A DNA stretch of 36,627 nt, from positions 36,636 to 73,262 of the forward strand of contig MSTD01000032.1 of assembly GCA_001942045.1 (NCBI GenBank), in the 5' to 3' direction. The translations under genes and the position numbers were made by a program. Within the stretch, counting starts at the first letter, position 1. The number at the start of each line of letters is the position of its first letter. The DNA is from Mycolicibacterium porcinum. Its GTDB lineage: Bacteria; Actinomycetota; Actinomycetes; Mycobacteriales; Mycobacteriaceae. Below, in pieces: positions 8,561-15,410 of this stretch. The notes beneath the pieces are model-generated. The model worked only from the letters and a program-made list of their open reading frames with translations, was not told the DNA's origin and did no database searches.

Positions 8561-9613
8561 TCACTGCTCCGGCAACACCAGGATCTTGACGTGCGCCTCG
8601 GGGTCACGGAGCGACTCGAACGCGTCGCCCAGACCGTCCAGGCCGACCCGGCCCGTGATGATCGCCTCGGCGTCGATCTCGCCGGCCGCCAGCCGCGCCA
8701 GCACCTTCTCGTAGGCCTGGTCGTACGGCCCGTGCCCGAAGTTGATCGCGATCTGCCGCATCTGCGCGACCACCGGGATGATGGTCTCCTCGGCGAACGG
8801 CGAGGCCACCACCTGGATGCGCGAACCCCACGGCAGGGTGTGGGTCAGCGTGTTCAGCGTGCCGACGCGCCCGCTGCACTCGTACGCGATCAGGAGGCCG
8901 CCACCCGTCCTGCCGCTGCCCAGCAGCTCGTTGTAGACGGCGATCGGATCCTGCTCGTTGGGGTCGACGACGATGTCGGCGCCCATCTTGGCAGCGAGCT
9001 CACGGCGTTTGGGTGACGGCTCCGAGGCGATCACGGTGTGCGCGCCGGCCGCCTTCGCGGCCAGGATCGTGCCCAGGCCGATCGATCCGCACCCGATCAC
9101 CAATGCCGTGTCCGCGGGCGTCAGCCCGGACTGCTGCATGTGCATCTCGCCGACGTGCAGCGGCTCGGCCAGGGCGGCATGCTCGAGTGACAGGCCGTCG
9201 GGCACGTGCCGGACCCAGAAGGCGTCGACGACGATGAATTCGCCGAAGGCCCCGTGGTACTGGTTGGAATAGCCGATGATCGTCGGCAGCCCGGTGCCCT
9301 GTTCGGTGGTGATGCCGAGCCCGGTGACCCGGTCGCCCTCGGTGAAACCCTCGACGCCCGGGCCGGTTTCGACGACGGTGCCGGCCCACTCGTGCCCCAG
9401 CACCACCGGCCGGGTGGCATCGAACACCGCGAACGGGTAACCCGCGCCGGCAGCCACCTCGACGAACCGGCACGGATCCTTCGACATGCTCAGGTCACTG
9501 CCGCAGATACCGCAGACCGCGACCTTGATGCGCAGCTGACCGGGTCCGGTGGCCGGCGGCTCGGTGACGTCGGCGACGGTGAACCGACCGTCGAAGTACT
9601 CGGCGGCGCGCAT
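8561..9613 (-). CDS. Zinc-dependent alcohol dehydrogenase (MDR family)
   Basis: A 350-residue medium-chain dehydrogenase. Catalytic-zinc ligands are Cys37 (GICGSD), His74-Glu75 (GHEWAG) and probably Glu150; the Rossmann motif GCGSIG is at 174-179, with Glu198 after the second strand favouring NAD(H). The four cysteines that bind the structural zinc in most family members are absent; the expected lobe reads TGLGITTEQGTG instead. It oxidises an alcohol or reduces an aldehyde/ketone of unknown identity. The ATG at 9613 overlaps the stop of the luciferase-like gene (TGATG); a GTG three bases upstream is an equally coupled alternative. Together with the upstream monooxygenase it suggests a two-step oxidation under control of the TetR protein. 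Confidence 0.9.
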   Translation of the reverse strand: MRAAEYFDGRFTVADVTEPPATGPGQLRIKVAVCGICGSDLSMSKDPCRFVEVAAGAGYPFAVFDATRPVVLGHEWAGTVVETGPGVEGFTEGDRVTGLGITTEQGTGLPTIIGYSNQYHGAFGEFIVVDAFWVRHVPDGLSLEHAALAEPLHVGEMHMQQSGLTPADTALVIGCGSIGLGTILAAKAAGAHTVIASEPSPKRRELAAKMGADIVVDPNEQDPIAVYNELLGSGRTGGGLLIAYECSGRVGTLNTLTHTLPWGSRIQVVASPFAEETIIPVVAQMRQIAINFGHGPYDQAYEKVLARLAAGEIDAEAIITGRVGLDGLGDAFESLRDPEAHVKILVLPEQ

Positions 9614-10809
9614 CACGCCCCCTGTCCGGCGAGCTGCTCGGCAGGCTGGCCGTAGTAGTCGGTGTGCGCCTTGGTGATTGCGCCGATGAGGCCGCCCAGC
9701 AGGTACTGGCTGTTGTCCTCGGCGAACTTCAGGCTGGCCTGCCGGCCCACGTTGCGCTTCTTGAAGTGCGGGACGACCTCCGAGGCGAACAGCTCGTAGC
9801 TGCGCTTGGTGTCCTCCCAGCTCGCCATGTCCACATGCATGATCAGCAGCGTGCCGAAACCGCCGGTCTTCTCGATCAGCCGCTCGATCTGAGCGATCGC
9901 ATCCTCAGGGGTGCCGATGATGACCTGACCGAACTCGCCCAGGTTGTCCGTGCGCCACTGGTTGATGATGCCTTCTGGCGTCTGCGCCCAGTCGGGGTTG
10001 ATGCCCTGCTGCCGGTTGACGTATTCGGCGATGGCGTGGATCCGGCGGCTGACGGCGCGCTCGGCCTCGGCCCGGGTCTCGGCGATGAACATCGGGTTGA
10101 CCAGGCGCCAGGTGGAGCGGTCGGCCTCGTGCCCATGTTCGGCCGAGACCTTCTCGTACACACCCCAGTTGCGGTCGAGCACGTCGAATCCGGTCGGCGA
10201 ACTCGCGGCCAGCGACAGCAGCGACAGCCCGTGCGTGCCGGCGAGCACCGACCCGTTCGGCGAGATGGTCGAGGCGGTCGCCACCTCGATGCCCGCCGGG
10301 TCGTAGGTGGGCAGCTGGGCGCGGGCGTCGCGCAGGGTGAACCAGTCGGTCTCCATGTCGACGACCTCGCCACGCAGCAGGCGCAGTACCGCCTCCAGTG
10401 CCTCGCCCTGCATGCGCCGCTGGTCGACGGGGTTGATCCCCATCATGTGCGCGTCCAGCGGGATCTTGCCCGGCCCGGTGCCCACGATCAGCCGGCCGCG
10501 CGTCTGCAGATCGAGTTGGGTGATGCGGTCCGCGGTGACCAGCGGATGGTGGTAGGGCAACGACATCACGCCGGTGCCGAACCGGATGCGCTCGGTCCGC
10601 TCGGCCGCTGCCGCGATGAACATGTCCGGCGCGGGGACGATTTCGGACCCGGTCGAGTGGTGTTCACCCATCCACGCCTCGTCGAATCCGAGGTGGTCGA
10701 GGTGCTCCATCAGGTCGATGTCACGCCGCAGCTGCAGTGCCGGGTCGGCGTTGAGGGGGTGATAGGGCGCCAGGAACGCCCCGAACTTGATCGAACTCGA
10801 ATTCCACAT
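9613..10809 (-). CDS. LLM-class (luciferase-like) flavin-dependent monooxygenase
   Basis: A 398-residue bacterial luciferase-fold (TIM barrel) oxidoreductase, with KFGAFLAPYHP at the first strand, GFDEAWMGEHHST, RIRFGTGVMSLPYHHP and GRLIVGTGPGKIP. These enzymes use FMNH2 or F420 to oxygenate or reduce small substrates; length and the EHH motif favour an FMNH2-type monooxygenase. The frame is open further upstream to 11001, but the ATG at 10809 gives the usual N-terminus and stands seven bases after a -10 element (TAACGT), suggesting a leaderless message. It is the first gene of an operon with the alcohol dehydrogenase and lies directly after a TetR gene on the same strand. Confidence 0.9.
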   Translation of the reverse strand: MWNSSSIKFGAFLAPYHPLNADPALQLRRDIDLMEHLDHLGFDEAWMGEHHSTGSEIVPAPDMFIAAAAERTERIRFGTGVMSLPYHHPLVTADRITQLDLQTRGRLIVGTGPGKIPLDAHMMGINPVDQRRMQGEALEAVLRLLRGEVVDMETDWFTLRDARAQLPTYDPAGIEVATASTISPNGSVLAGTHGLSLLSLAASSPTGFDVLDRNWGVYEKVSAEHGHEADRSTWRLVNPMFIAETRAEAERAVSRRIHAIAEYVNRQQGINPDWAQTPEGIINQWRTDNLGEFGQVIIGTPEDAIAQIERLIEKTGGFGTLLIMHVDMASWEDTKRSYELFASEVVPHFKKRNVGRQASLKFAEDNSQYLLGGLIGAITKAHTDYYGQPAEQLAGQGA

Positions 10810-10815
10810 GCCCGG

Positions 10816-10853
10816 GACGTTATCTGGATCGCATGATTGGATCAAGTGATCCA
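10816..10853 (-). promoter_or_regulatory. Promoter with TetR operator-like palindrome upstream of LLM gene
   Basis: Reading the minus strand, TTGATC (-35) and TAACGT (-10) are 17 bases apart, and the ATG follows seven bases after the -10, so the transcript is probably leaderless. The -35 lies in a perfect inverted repeat, TGGATCA-AG-TGATCCA on the plus strand at 10838-10853. A further half-site TGGATC is at 10825-10830. A repressor bound here would block polymerase; the adjacent TetR gene is the obvious candidate. Confidence 0.6.
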
Positions 10854-10895
10854 GAAATTTGGCCGCGAAAGCTCCCGCTGGATAGGACGGATCGG

Positions 10896-11534
10896 TCAGG
10901 AACCGAGCAGGCGCTCGACCCCGCCGACGACGAAACACACCAGGTCGTCGTAGAAGTCGCGCAGTTCGGTCTCGTCCAGCCGGCTGCCGTTGCGGCGCCA
11001 TTCGTCGGCCCGGCTCAGCGCCTGGATGAAGTTCATGATCGAGATGGCCCAGCGCAGTTCCAGACGCGCCGGGTCGGAGTCGGGGAAGGCCCGCTGCACC
11101 TGGGTGAACAGTTCGTCGGGCAGGCGCTGCTCGGTGTCCAGCAGCACCAGATTGTTCTCCTGCGAGATCTGCGCGATGATCTTGATCCAGCGCATGCCCC
11201 GGACCCGGTGCCGCAGTAGCAGTTTCAGATAGGGCTCGGTGACCGCGCGGACCAGGGCGTCGGCGCTCGGCGCGACCGGATCGGCAGCGAGCACCGCCAC
11301 GTTGGCCGCGATCTCGTCGCGCACCGGCGCACCGATGTCGGTGAGCACCGCCCGCAGCAGGTCATCCTTGGATCCGAAGTGGTAGTGCACCGAGGCCGCG
11401 CCGAGGCCCGCGGCGGCATTGACCGCCCGCACCGACACCGCATCCACCCCCTGGGCGGCGAACAGTCGTTCGGCAGCCTTCACCAGGCGCAGCCGGGTGG
11501 CCGCGCCCTGCCGATTCTGGACTCCGCCGGACAC
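10896..11534 (-). CDS. TetR/AcrR-family transcriptional regulator
   Basis: The 212-residue protein has an N-terminal helix-turn-helix of the TetR type at about residues 12-60 (RLRLVKAAERLFAAQG, SVRAVNAAAGLGAASVHYHFGSKDDLL). A helical ligand-binding domain follows. The GTG at 11534 is taken as start. It lies upstream of the luciferase-like/alcohol dehydrogenase pair on the same strand. The 86-bp gap to that pair contains a perfect palindrome, so it most likely represses them and responds to their substrate. Whether it also controls its own promoter cannot be seen. Confidence 0.93.
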   Translation of the reverse strand: MSGGVQNRQGAATRLRLVKAAERLFAAQGVDAVSVRAVNAAAGLGAASVHYHFGSKDDLLRAVLTDIGAPVRDEIAANVAVLAADPVAPSADALVRAVTEPYLKLLLRHRVRGMRWIKIIAQISQENNLVLLDTEQRLPDELFTQVQRAFPDSDPARLELRWAISIMNFIQALSRADEWRRNGSRLDETELRDFYDDLVCFVVGGVERLLGS

Positions 11535-11582
11535 CCGACGAGCATGGCACGCGCCGCGCCGCGCCGACCGCTGAGCTGCGAG

Positions 11583-11957
11583 CTAACCCGACGGCGTGTC
11601 GCCGACCAGCGGCGCAAACCGGCCCTGAGCGTCAGGCGGGTACTCCGTGGTGGTCAGCACGGCGTCAACCGGCAACGGACCGTACAGATGCGGGAACAGC
11701 ATCGCCTCGGGGTCCGTAGGAACTCCCGGCTCCCAGCGCACCGGATCGGTCAGCTTCTCCGGATCGATGTGCAGCAGTACCAGGTCGTCACGCCCCGAGT
11801 ACAGCCGGTTGGCCGGCAGATGCACCTGCTCGGGAGCCGAGAGGTGGACGAAGCCCTGCGTGCGCAGCGAGTCGGGACGAAGTTCACCGCCGCGCTGGGC
11901 CACCTGCCACTCCTCGACGCCGCACAGGTGAACCAGGACACGCGGTGACGGATGCAT
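11583..11957 (-). CDS. DUF952 domain protein
   Basis: A 124-residue protein of the DUF952 family, recognised by VLVHLCGVEEW near the start, the conserved QGFVHLSAPEQV at about residue 35-46, VLLHIDPEKL and the segment FPHLYGPLPVDAV. DUF952 proteins are small, cytoplasmic and distantly related to ADP-ribosyltransferase-like folds; biochemical function is not established. The ATG at 11957 gives the usual family length; an in-frame start at 12002 is possible. It sits 48 bases downstream of the TetR gene's start side on the same strand and may be independent of it. Confidence 0.8.
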   Translation of the reverse strand: MHPSPRVLVHLCGVEEWQVAQRGGELRPDSLRTQGFVHLSAPEQVHLPANRLYSGRDDLVLLHIDPEKLTDPVRWEPGVPTDPEAMLFPHLYGPLPVDAVLTTTEYPPDAQGRFAPLVGDTPSG

Positions 11958-12116
11958 ACCGTCAGCTTGCCGGGCCAGCAACACGGCGGCCAAGTGAGAC
12001 ACGACACACCGGTGAACCCTTGGGGAACAAGGCCGGAATCCAAAACGTCTGACAGAGTAGACATACGCAATCGAGGCGCCTTTGCCGAGATGCGCAGAGC
12101 AGAAGACGGAGGAGCC

Positions 12117-12308
12117 ATGAACGCAACTCTGACAAGCCCGGAGCTAACCAGAGCCGATCGCTGCGATCGTTGCGGTGCGGCCGCACGCGTACGCGCGAAG
12201 CTGCCCTCAGGAGCCGAGTTGCTCTTCTGCCAGCACCACGCCAATGAGCACGAAGCCAAGCTGGTCGAGCTGGCCGCTGTGCTGGAGACCAGCACGGCAG
12301 ACGCCTGA
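12117..12308 (+). CDS. Small zinc-ribbon-like protein, DUF7455
   Basis: The 63-residue product contains C16-x2-C19 (RCDRCGAAARVR) and C38-x2-H41 (LFCQHH), a probable zinc-binding knuckle, followed by a helix rich in Glu, Leu and Ala. GGAGGAG just upstream is an excellent ribosome site. Proteins of this type (DUF7455) are conserved in actinobacteria, often near the principal sigma factor sigA; here sigA is not in the window. Function unknown; a regulator or adaptor of transcription is only a guess from context. Confidence 0.85.
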   Translation: MNATLTSPELTRADRCDRCGAAARVRAKLPSGAELLFCQHHANEHEAKLVELAAVLETSTADA

Positions 12309-12372
12309 TCGCCAACCTCCGACACCACCCGCCTGGGCAGGAGCACGTTTCGTCAGTAATGCTTGACTGGTC

Positions 12373-13362
12373 ATGACTGGCCAGCCACTTCCAGTACCAC
12401 CATCACGCCACCACATCTGGCACATCACTCGACGCACATTGTCGAAGAGCTGGGACGACTCCATCTTCTCGGAGTCGGCACAGGCGGCGTTCTGGTGCGC
12501 GTTGTCACTGCCTCCCCTACTTCTGGGGATGCTCGGCAGCCTGGCCTACATCGCACCGTTGTTCGGGCCGGACACCCTGCCGACGATCCAGGATCAGTTG
12601 ATCAACGCGGCGAACAGCTTCTTCTCCCCCAACGTCGTCAACGAGATCATCGAACCGACGATCCGCGACATTGTCAGGGGCGCCCGCGGCGAGGTGGTGT
12701 CGGTGGGTTTCGTGATCTCGTTGTGGGCCGGGTCCTCGGCGGTGTCGGCCTTCGTGGACTCGATCGTCGAGGCCCACGATCAGACACCGCTTCGGCATCC
12801 GGTGCGGCAGCGCTTCTACGCGCTGGGCCTGTACGTGATCATGCTGATCTCCGCGATCGGCATGGCGCCGCTGCTGGCACTCGGGCCGCGGGCCGTCTCC
12901 GAGCACATCCCGGACAGCTGGGACAACGTGCTGCGCTACGGCTACTACCCGGCGCTGTTTTTGGCGGTGTTCGTCGGCGTGACCATCCTGTACCGGGTGT
13001 CACTGCCGGCACCGATCCCGACGCACCGCCTGATGCTCGGCGCGGTGCTGGCCACGGTGGTGTTCCTGGTCGCCACGTTCGGGCTGCGGATCTACCTGAC
13101 CTGGATCACCAGCACCGGCTACACCTACGGTGCGCTGGCCACACCGATCGCGTTCTTGTTGTTCGCGTTCTTCCTGGGTTTCGCCATCATGCTGGGCGCC
13201 GAACTCAATGCGGCCATTCAAGAGGAGTGGCCCGCGGCGGACACCCATGCCAGGAGACTGCGGGAATGGCTGGAGGTCAAAGCCCTCAACGGCGGGGCCC
13301 AGGCACCGGAAACCCGGGTGCCCGAGCCGGCCGAACCGCCGGTAGTACCGCCTACTTCTTGA
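12373..13362 (+). CDS. YihY/virulence factor BrkB-family membrane protein (Rv2707-like)
   Basis: The 329-residue integral membrane protein shows about six hydrophobic segments, beginning with FWCALSLPPLLLGMLGSLAYI and ending with FLLFAFFLGFAIMLGAELNAAI. The last segment contains the family's GAELNA signature. A hydrophilic, proline-rich C-terminal tail (about 45 residues) follows. Family function is uncertain; transport or envelope roles have been proposed, and older ribonuclease BN naming is regarded as wrong. The ATG at 12373 is used; no strong Shine-Dalgarno is present. It overlaps the convergent DUF3039 gene by 11 bp. Orthologue position matches Rv2707 upstream of sigB. Confidence 0.9.
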   Translation: MTGQPLPVPPSRHHIWHITRRTLSKSWDDSIFSESAQAAFWCALSLPPLLLGMLGSLAYIAPLFGPDTLPTIQDQLINAANSFFSPNVVNEIIEPTIRDIVRGARGEVVSVGFVISLWAGSSAVSAFVDSIVEAHDQTPLRHPVRQRFYALGLYVIMLISAIGMAPLLALGPRAVSEHIPDSWDNVLRYGYYPALFLAVFVGVTILYRVSLPAPIPTHRLMLGAVLATVVFLVATFGLRIYLTWITSTGYTYGALATPIAFLLFAFFLGFAIMLGAELNAAIQEEWPAADTHARRLREWLEVKALNGGAQAPETRVPEPAEPPVVPPTS

Positions 13363-13588
13363 GCTGCTCGTAGATCTTCTTGCAGTCCGGGCACACCGGA
13401 GAGCCCGGCTTGGGTGACTTCGTCACGGGGAAAACCTCGCCGCACAGCGCGACCACATGCGTGCCCATGACGGCACTTTCGGCGATCTTGTCCTTCTTGA
13501 CGTAATGGAAGAACTTGGGGCTGTCGTCGTCGGTCCCGTCGTCGACGCGTTCGTCGGTGTCCGGGCGCTCGATGGTCTGGGTCTGCAT
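13352..13588 (-). CDS. DUF3039 small zinc-binding-like protein (Rv2708c-like)
   Basis: A 78-residue protein with an acidic N-terminus and conserved potential metal ligands: His28 (FFHYV), His44 (GTHVVALCG), Cys49, and C66-x2-C69 in CPDCKKIYEQL. This pattern defines the actinobacterial DUF3039 family, of unknown function. AGGAG lies somewhat far (12 bases) upstream of the ATG. The gene is divergent from the DUF3099 gene and its 3' end overlaps the YihY gene by 11 bp. The order matches Rv2707-Rv2708c-Rv2709 before sigB. Confidence 0.92.
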   Translation of the reverse strand: MQTQTIERPDTDERVDDGTDDDSPKFFHYVKKDKIAESAVMGTHVVALCGEVFPVTKSPKPGSPVCPDCKKIYEQLKK

Positions 13589-13692
13589 GGTCTTATTGTG
13601 CTCCTCACGTCCGCGGGCTTCATTGTGCCTGGGTGCGGGCCGTAGGGAAATCCACCTGCCGCCGCCGGCACCGGGTGTGGAACAGTAGAGGT

Positions 13693-14121
13693 ATGAAACA
13701 AAGCCACGAGCTGAGTTTCGACGACGATTTCGGCGACGATTTCGGCAAGGAAGCCCGCCCGGTTCTCATCACCAAAGCCGCACCCGCTTACGAAGTGCAG
13801 CATCGCCAGCGCGTCCGCAAATACCTGACGTTGATGGCCTTTCGCATCCCGGCGCTCATCCTCGCGGCCGTCGCCTACAACATCTGGCAGAACGGGCTCA
13901 TCTCGCTCGCGATCATCCTGGTGTCGATCCCGCTGCCTTGGATGGCGGTCCTGATCGCCAACGATCGTCCCCCGCGTAGCGCCGAGGAGCCTCGGCGCTA
14001 CGCCGGACGCGGCGAACGGATTCCACTGTTCCCCACCGCGGAGCGGCCGGCGTTACAGAAGGACCCGAACGTGGCACCGCAACGGGACACCGCAGCATCC
14101 GACGGCGATGCTCCCAGCTGA
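13693..14121 (+). CDS. DUF3099 membrane protein (Rv2709-like)
   Basis: A 142-residue protein with an acidic start (FDDDFGDDFG), two transmembrane helices (about 47-64 and 69-88, short loop YNIWQNG between them) and a cytoplasmic tail rich in Arg and Pro. This is the DUF3099 layout of actinobacteria. The ATG at 13693 is selected because the family starts close to this point; the frame upstream is an accidental extension. Function unknown; it always seems to sit next to sigB in mycobacteria, so a link to envelope stress is an inference. The tail codons contain a perfect 30-bp palindrome (listed separately). Confidence 0.88.
   Translation: MKQSHELSFDDDFGDDFGKEARPVLITKAAPAYEVQHRQRVRKYLTLMAFRIPALILAAVAYNIWQNGLISLAIILVSIPLPWMAVLIANDRPPRSAEEPRRYAGRGERIPLFPTAERPALQKDPNVAPQRDTAASDGDAPS
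13974..14003. repeat. Perfect inverted repeat inside the DUF3099 gene
   Basis: GCGTAGCGCCGAGG at 13974-13987 is the exact reverse complement of 13990-14003, separated only by AG. The 14-bp arms lie in codons 94-104 of the DUF3099 gene, in a poorly conserved tail. Such a long exact palindrome is rare by chance and could be a mobile palindromic unit or a regulator site for sigB. Confidence 0.8.
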
Positions 14122-14137
14122 GCGGCTTCTTTAGCCT

Positions 14138-14156
14138 TTCTTAGGACATTCTCAGG
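14138..14156 (+). promoter_or_regulatory. MprA-box-like direct repeat upstream of sigB
   Basis: TTCTTAGG-ACA-TTCTCAGG is an 8+3+8 direct repeat, 19 bp long. MprA, the response regulator of the envelope-stress system MprAB, is known to bind two loosely conserved 8-bp direct repeats in a 19-bp site and to control sigB and sigE directly. The site lies about 49 bp upstream of the sigB -35 element, a good place for an activator. Confidence 0.65.
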
Positions 14157-14204
14157 TCGGTCCGGAAAAACTGCAGCTCAACGGGTATGAATCCGGAGAT
14201 CGGC

Positions 14205-14232
14205 GGGAACTCTCATGACGTCTACGACGTTG
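14205..14232 (+). promoter_or_regulatory. sigB: ECF-type (SigE/SigH class) promoter of sigB
   Basis: GGGAAC at 14205-14210 and CGTTG at 14228-14232 match the GGAAC / CGTT elements used by mycobacterial extracytoplasmic-function sigma factors SigE and SigH, with about 17 bases between GGAAC and CGTT. They lie 37-64 bp before the sigB start, leaving a short leader with a strong ribosome site. Control of sigB by SigE, SigH and SigL is established in M. tuberculosis. Confidence 0.75.
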
Positions 14233-14268
14233 TAGATCATGACAGTTCGAGCCGATCAGGAGGCCGTC

Positions 14269-15228
14269 ATGGCAAATGCCACCACAAGCCGCGTCGACAG
14301 TGATCTGGACGCCCAGAGCCCTGCCGCCGACCTCGTGCGCGTGTATCTGAACGGCATCGGCAAAACGGCGTTGCTCAACGCCGCCGATGAAGTAGAGCTC
14401 GCCAAGCGCATCGAGGCAGGCTTGTACGCCCAGCATGTGCTGGACACCAAGAAGCGCCTCGGGGAGAACCGCAAACGCGATCTGGCCACCGTCGTCCGCG
14501 ATGGCGAGGCAGCTCGCCGGCATCTGCTGGAGGCCAATCTCCGCCTGGTGGTGTCGCTGGCCAAGCGCTACACCGGCCGCGGCATGCCGCTGCTGGATCT
14601 GATCCAGGAAGGCAACCTGGGCCTGATCCGTGCGATGGAGAAGTTCGACTACACCAAGGGCTTCAAGTTCTCCACATATGCCACGTGGTGGATCCGCCAG
14701 GCCATCACCCGAGGGATGGCAGACCAGAGCCGCACCATCCGGCTCCCCGTCCACCTGGTCGAGCAGGTCAACAAACTGGCCCGGATCAAGCGTGAGATGC
14801 ACCAGAACCTGGGCCGCGAGGCCACCGACGAGGAACTGGCCGAGGAGTCGGGTATCCCCGTCGAGAAGATCAACGACCTGCTGGAGCACAGCCGCGATCC
14901 GGTGAGCCTGGACATGCCGGTCGGCACCGACGAGGAAGCCCCCCTGGGCGACTTCATCGAAGACTCGGAGGCGATGTCGGCCGAGAACGCCGTCATCTCC
15001 GAGCTGCTGCACACCGACATCCGCCACGTGCTGGCCACGCTCGACGAGCGCGAACAGCAGGTGATCCGGCTGCGGTTCGGCCTCGACGACGGCCAGCCCC
15101 GCACCCTGGACCAGATCGGCAAGTTGTTCGGTCTGTCCCGCGAGCGGGTCCGCCAGATCGAGCGTGAGGTGATGGCCAAACTCCGCAACGGCGAGCGCGC
15201 CGATCGGCTCCGCTCGTACGCCAGCTAG
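14269..15228 (+). CDS. sigB: RNA polymerase sigma factor SigB (principal-like, group 2)
   Basis: The 319-residue protein is nearly identical to mycobacterial SigB. Region 1.2 ([15 protein letters not shown]), region 2 with [38 protein letters not shown] and the -10 reading helix [16 protein letters not shown], region 3 and region 4.2 ([20 protein letters not shown]) are intact. It is the non-essential group 2 sigma factor that supports general and stress transcription. AGGAGG at 14258-14263 fixes the ATG at 14269; the frame is open back to 14239 but lacks such a site there. It is probably transcribed from an ECF promoter under MprA, as well as by housekeeping polymerase, and ends in a strong hairpin before ideR. 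Confidence 0.98.
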   Translation: MANATTSRVDSDLDAQSPAADLVRVYLNGIGKTALLNAADEVELAKRIEAGLYAQHVLDTKKRLGENRKRDLATVVRDGEAARRHLLEANLRLVVSLAKRYTGRGMPLLDLIQEGNLGLIRAMEKFDYTKGFKFSTYATWWIRQAITRGMADQSRTIRLPVHLVEQVNKLARIKREMHQNLGREATDEELAEESGIPVEKINDLLEHSRDPVSLDMPVGTDEEAPLGDFIEDSEAMSAENAVISELLHTDIRHVLATLDEREQQVIRLRFGLDDGQPRTLDQIGKLFGLSRERVRQIEREVMAKLRNGERADRLRSYAS

Positions 15229-15237
15229 CCCTCCTGA

Positions 15238-15273
15238 CGATGTGCCCCGCCGGTTCGCCGGCGGGGCACATCG
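15238..15273 (+). terminator. Strong hairpin after sigB
   Basis: A perfect 16-bp stem (15238-15253 with 15258-15273) closes a TTCG tetraloop ten bases after the sigB stop. There is no U-tract, as is common for mycobacterial hairpin terminators. It should separate sigB from ideR transcription or protect the sigB 3' end. Confidence 0.8.
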
Positions 15274-15373
15274 CATATCCGGCTGCTTCCGGGATCATGG
15301 CCTGGAGTTTTCCGCCTCGGTGTGACCTGCCCGACGCCCCGATGTTGCGCCGCAGTTCAAACGCCGGAAACGG

Positions 15374-15379
15374 TAGACT
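15374..15379 (+). promoter_or_regulatory. ideR: Candidate -10 element of ideR
   Basis: TAGACT matches TANNNT and lies 31 bases before the ideR ATG, downstream of the sigB hairpin. No well-spaced -35 is seen. A ribosome site GGGAAGG precedes the ATG by six bases, so a short leadered message is expected. Confidence 0.4.
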
Positions 15380-15410
15380 GTGCGATGACGTTTGGGCTGG
15401 GAAGGCGCGC

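Noticed and set aside
11583..12002. Longer DUF952 start at 12002
   Set aside because: The additional 15 residues (SHLAAVLLARQADG) are outside the family's usual length; the ATG at 11957 gives the standard N-terminus.
14127..14160. Possible iron box (IdeR site) near the TTAG sequences upstream of sigB
   Set aside because: It lacks the symmetric TTAGG-TTAGGCTAA-CCTAA pattern; the bases fit an 8+3+8 direct repeat (MprA type) much better.
14152..15276. 374-codon minus-strand frame over sigB
   Set aside because: sigB on the plus strand is unmistakable; the antisense translation has no known motifs.
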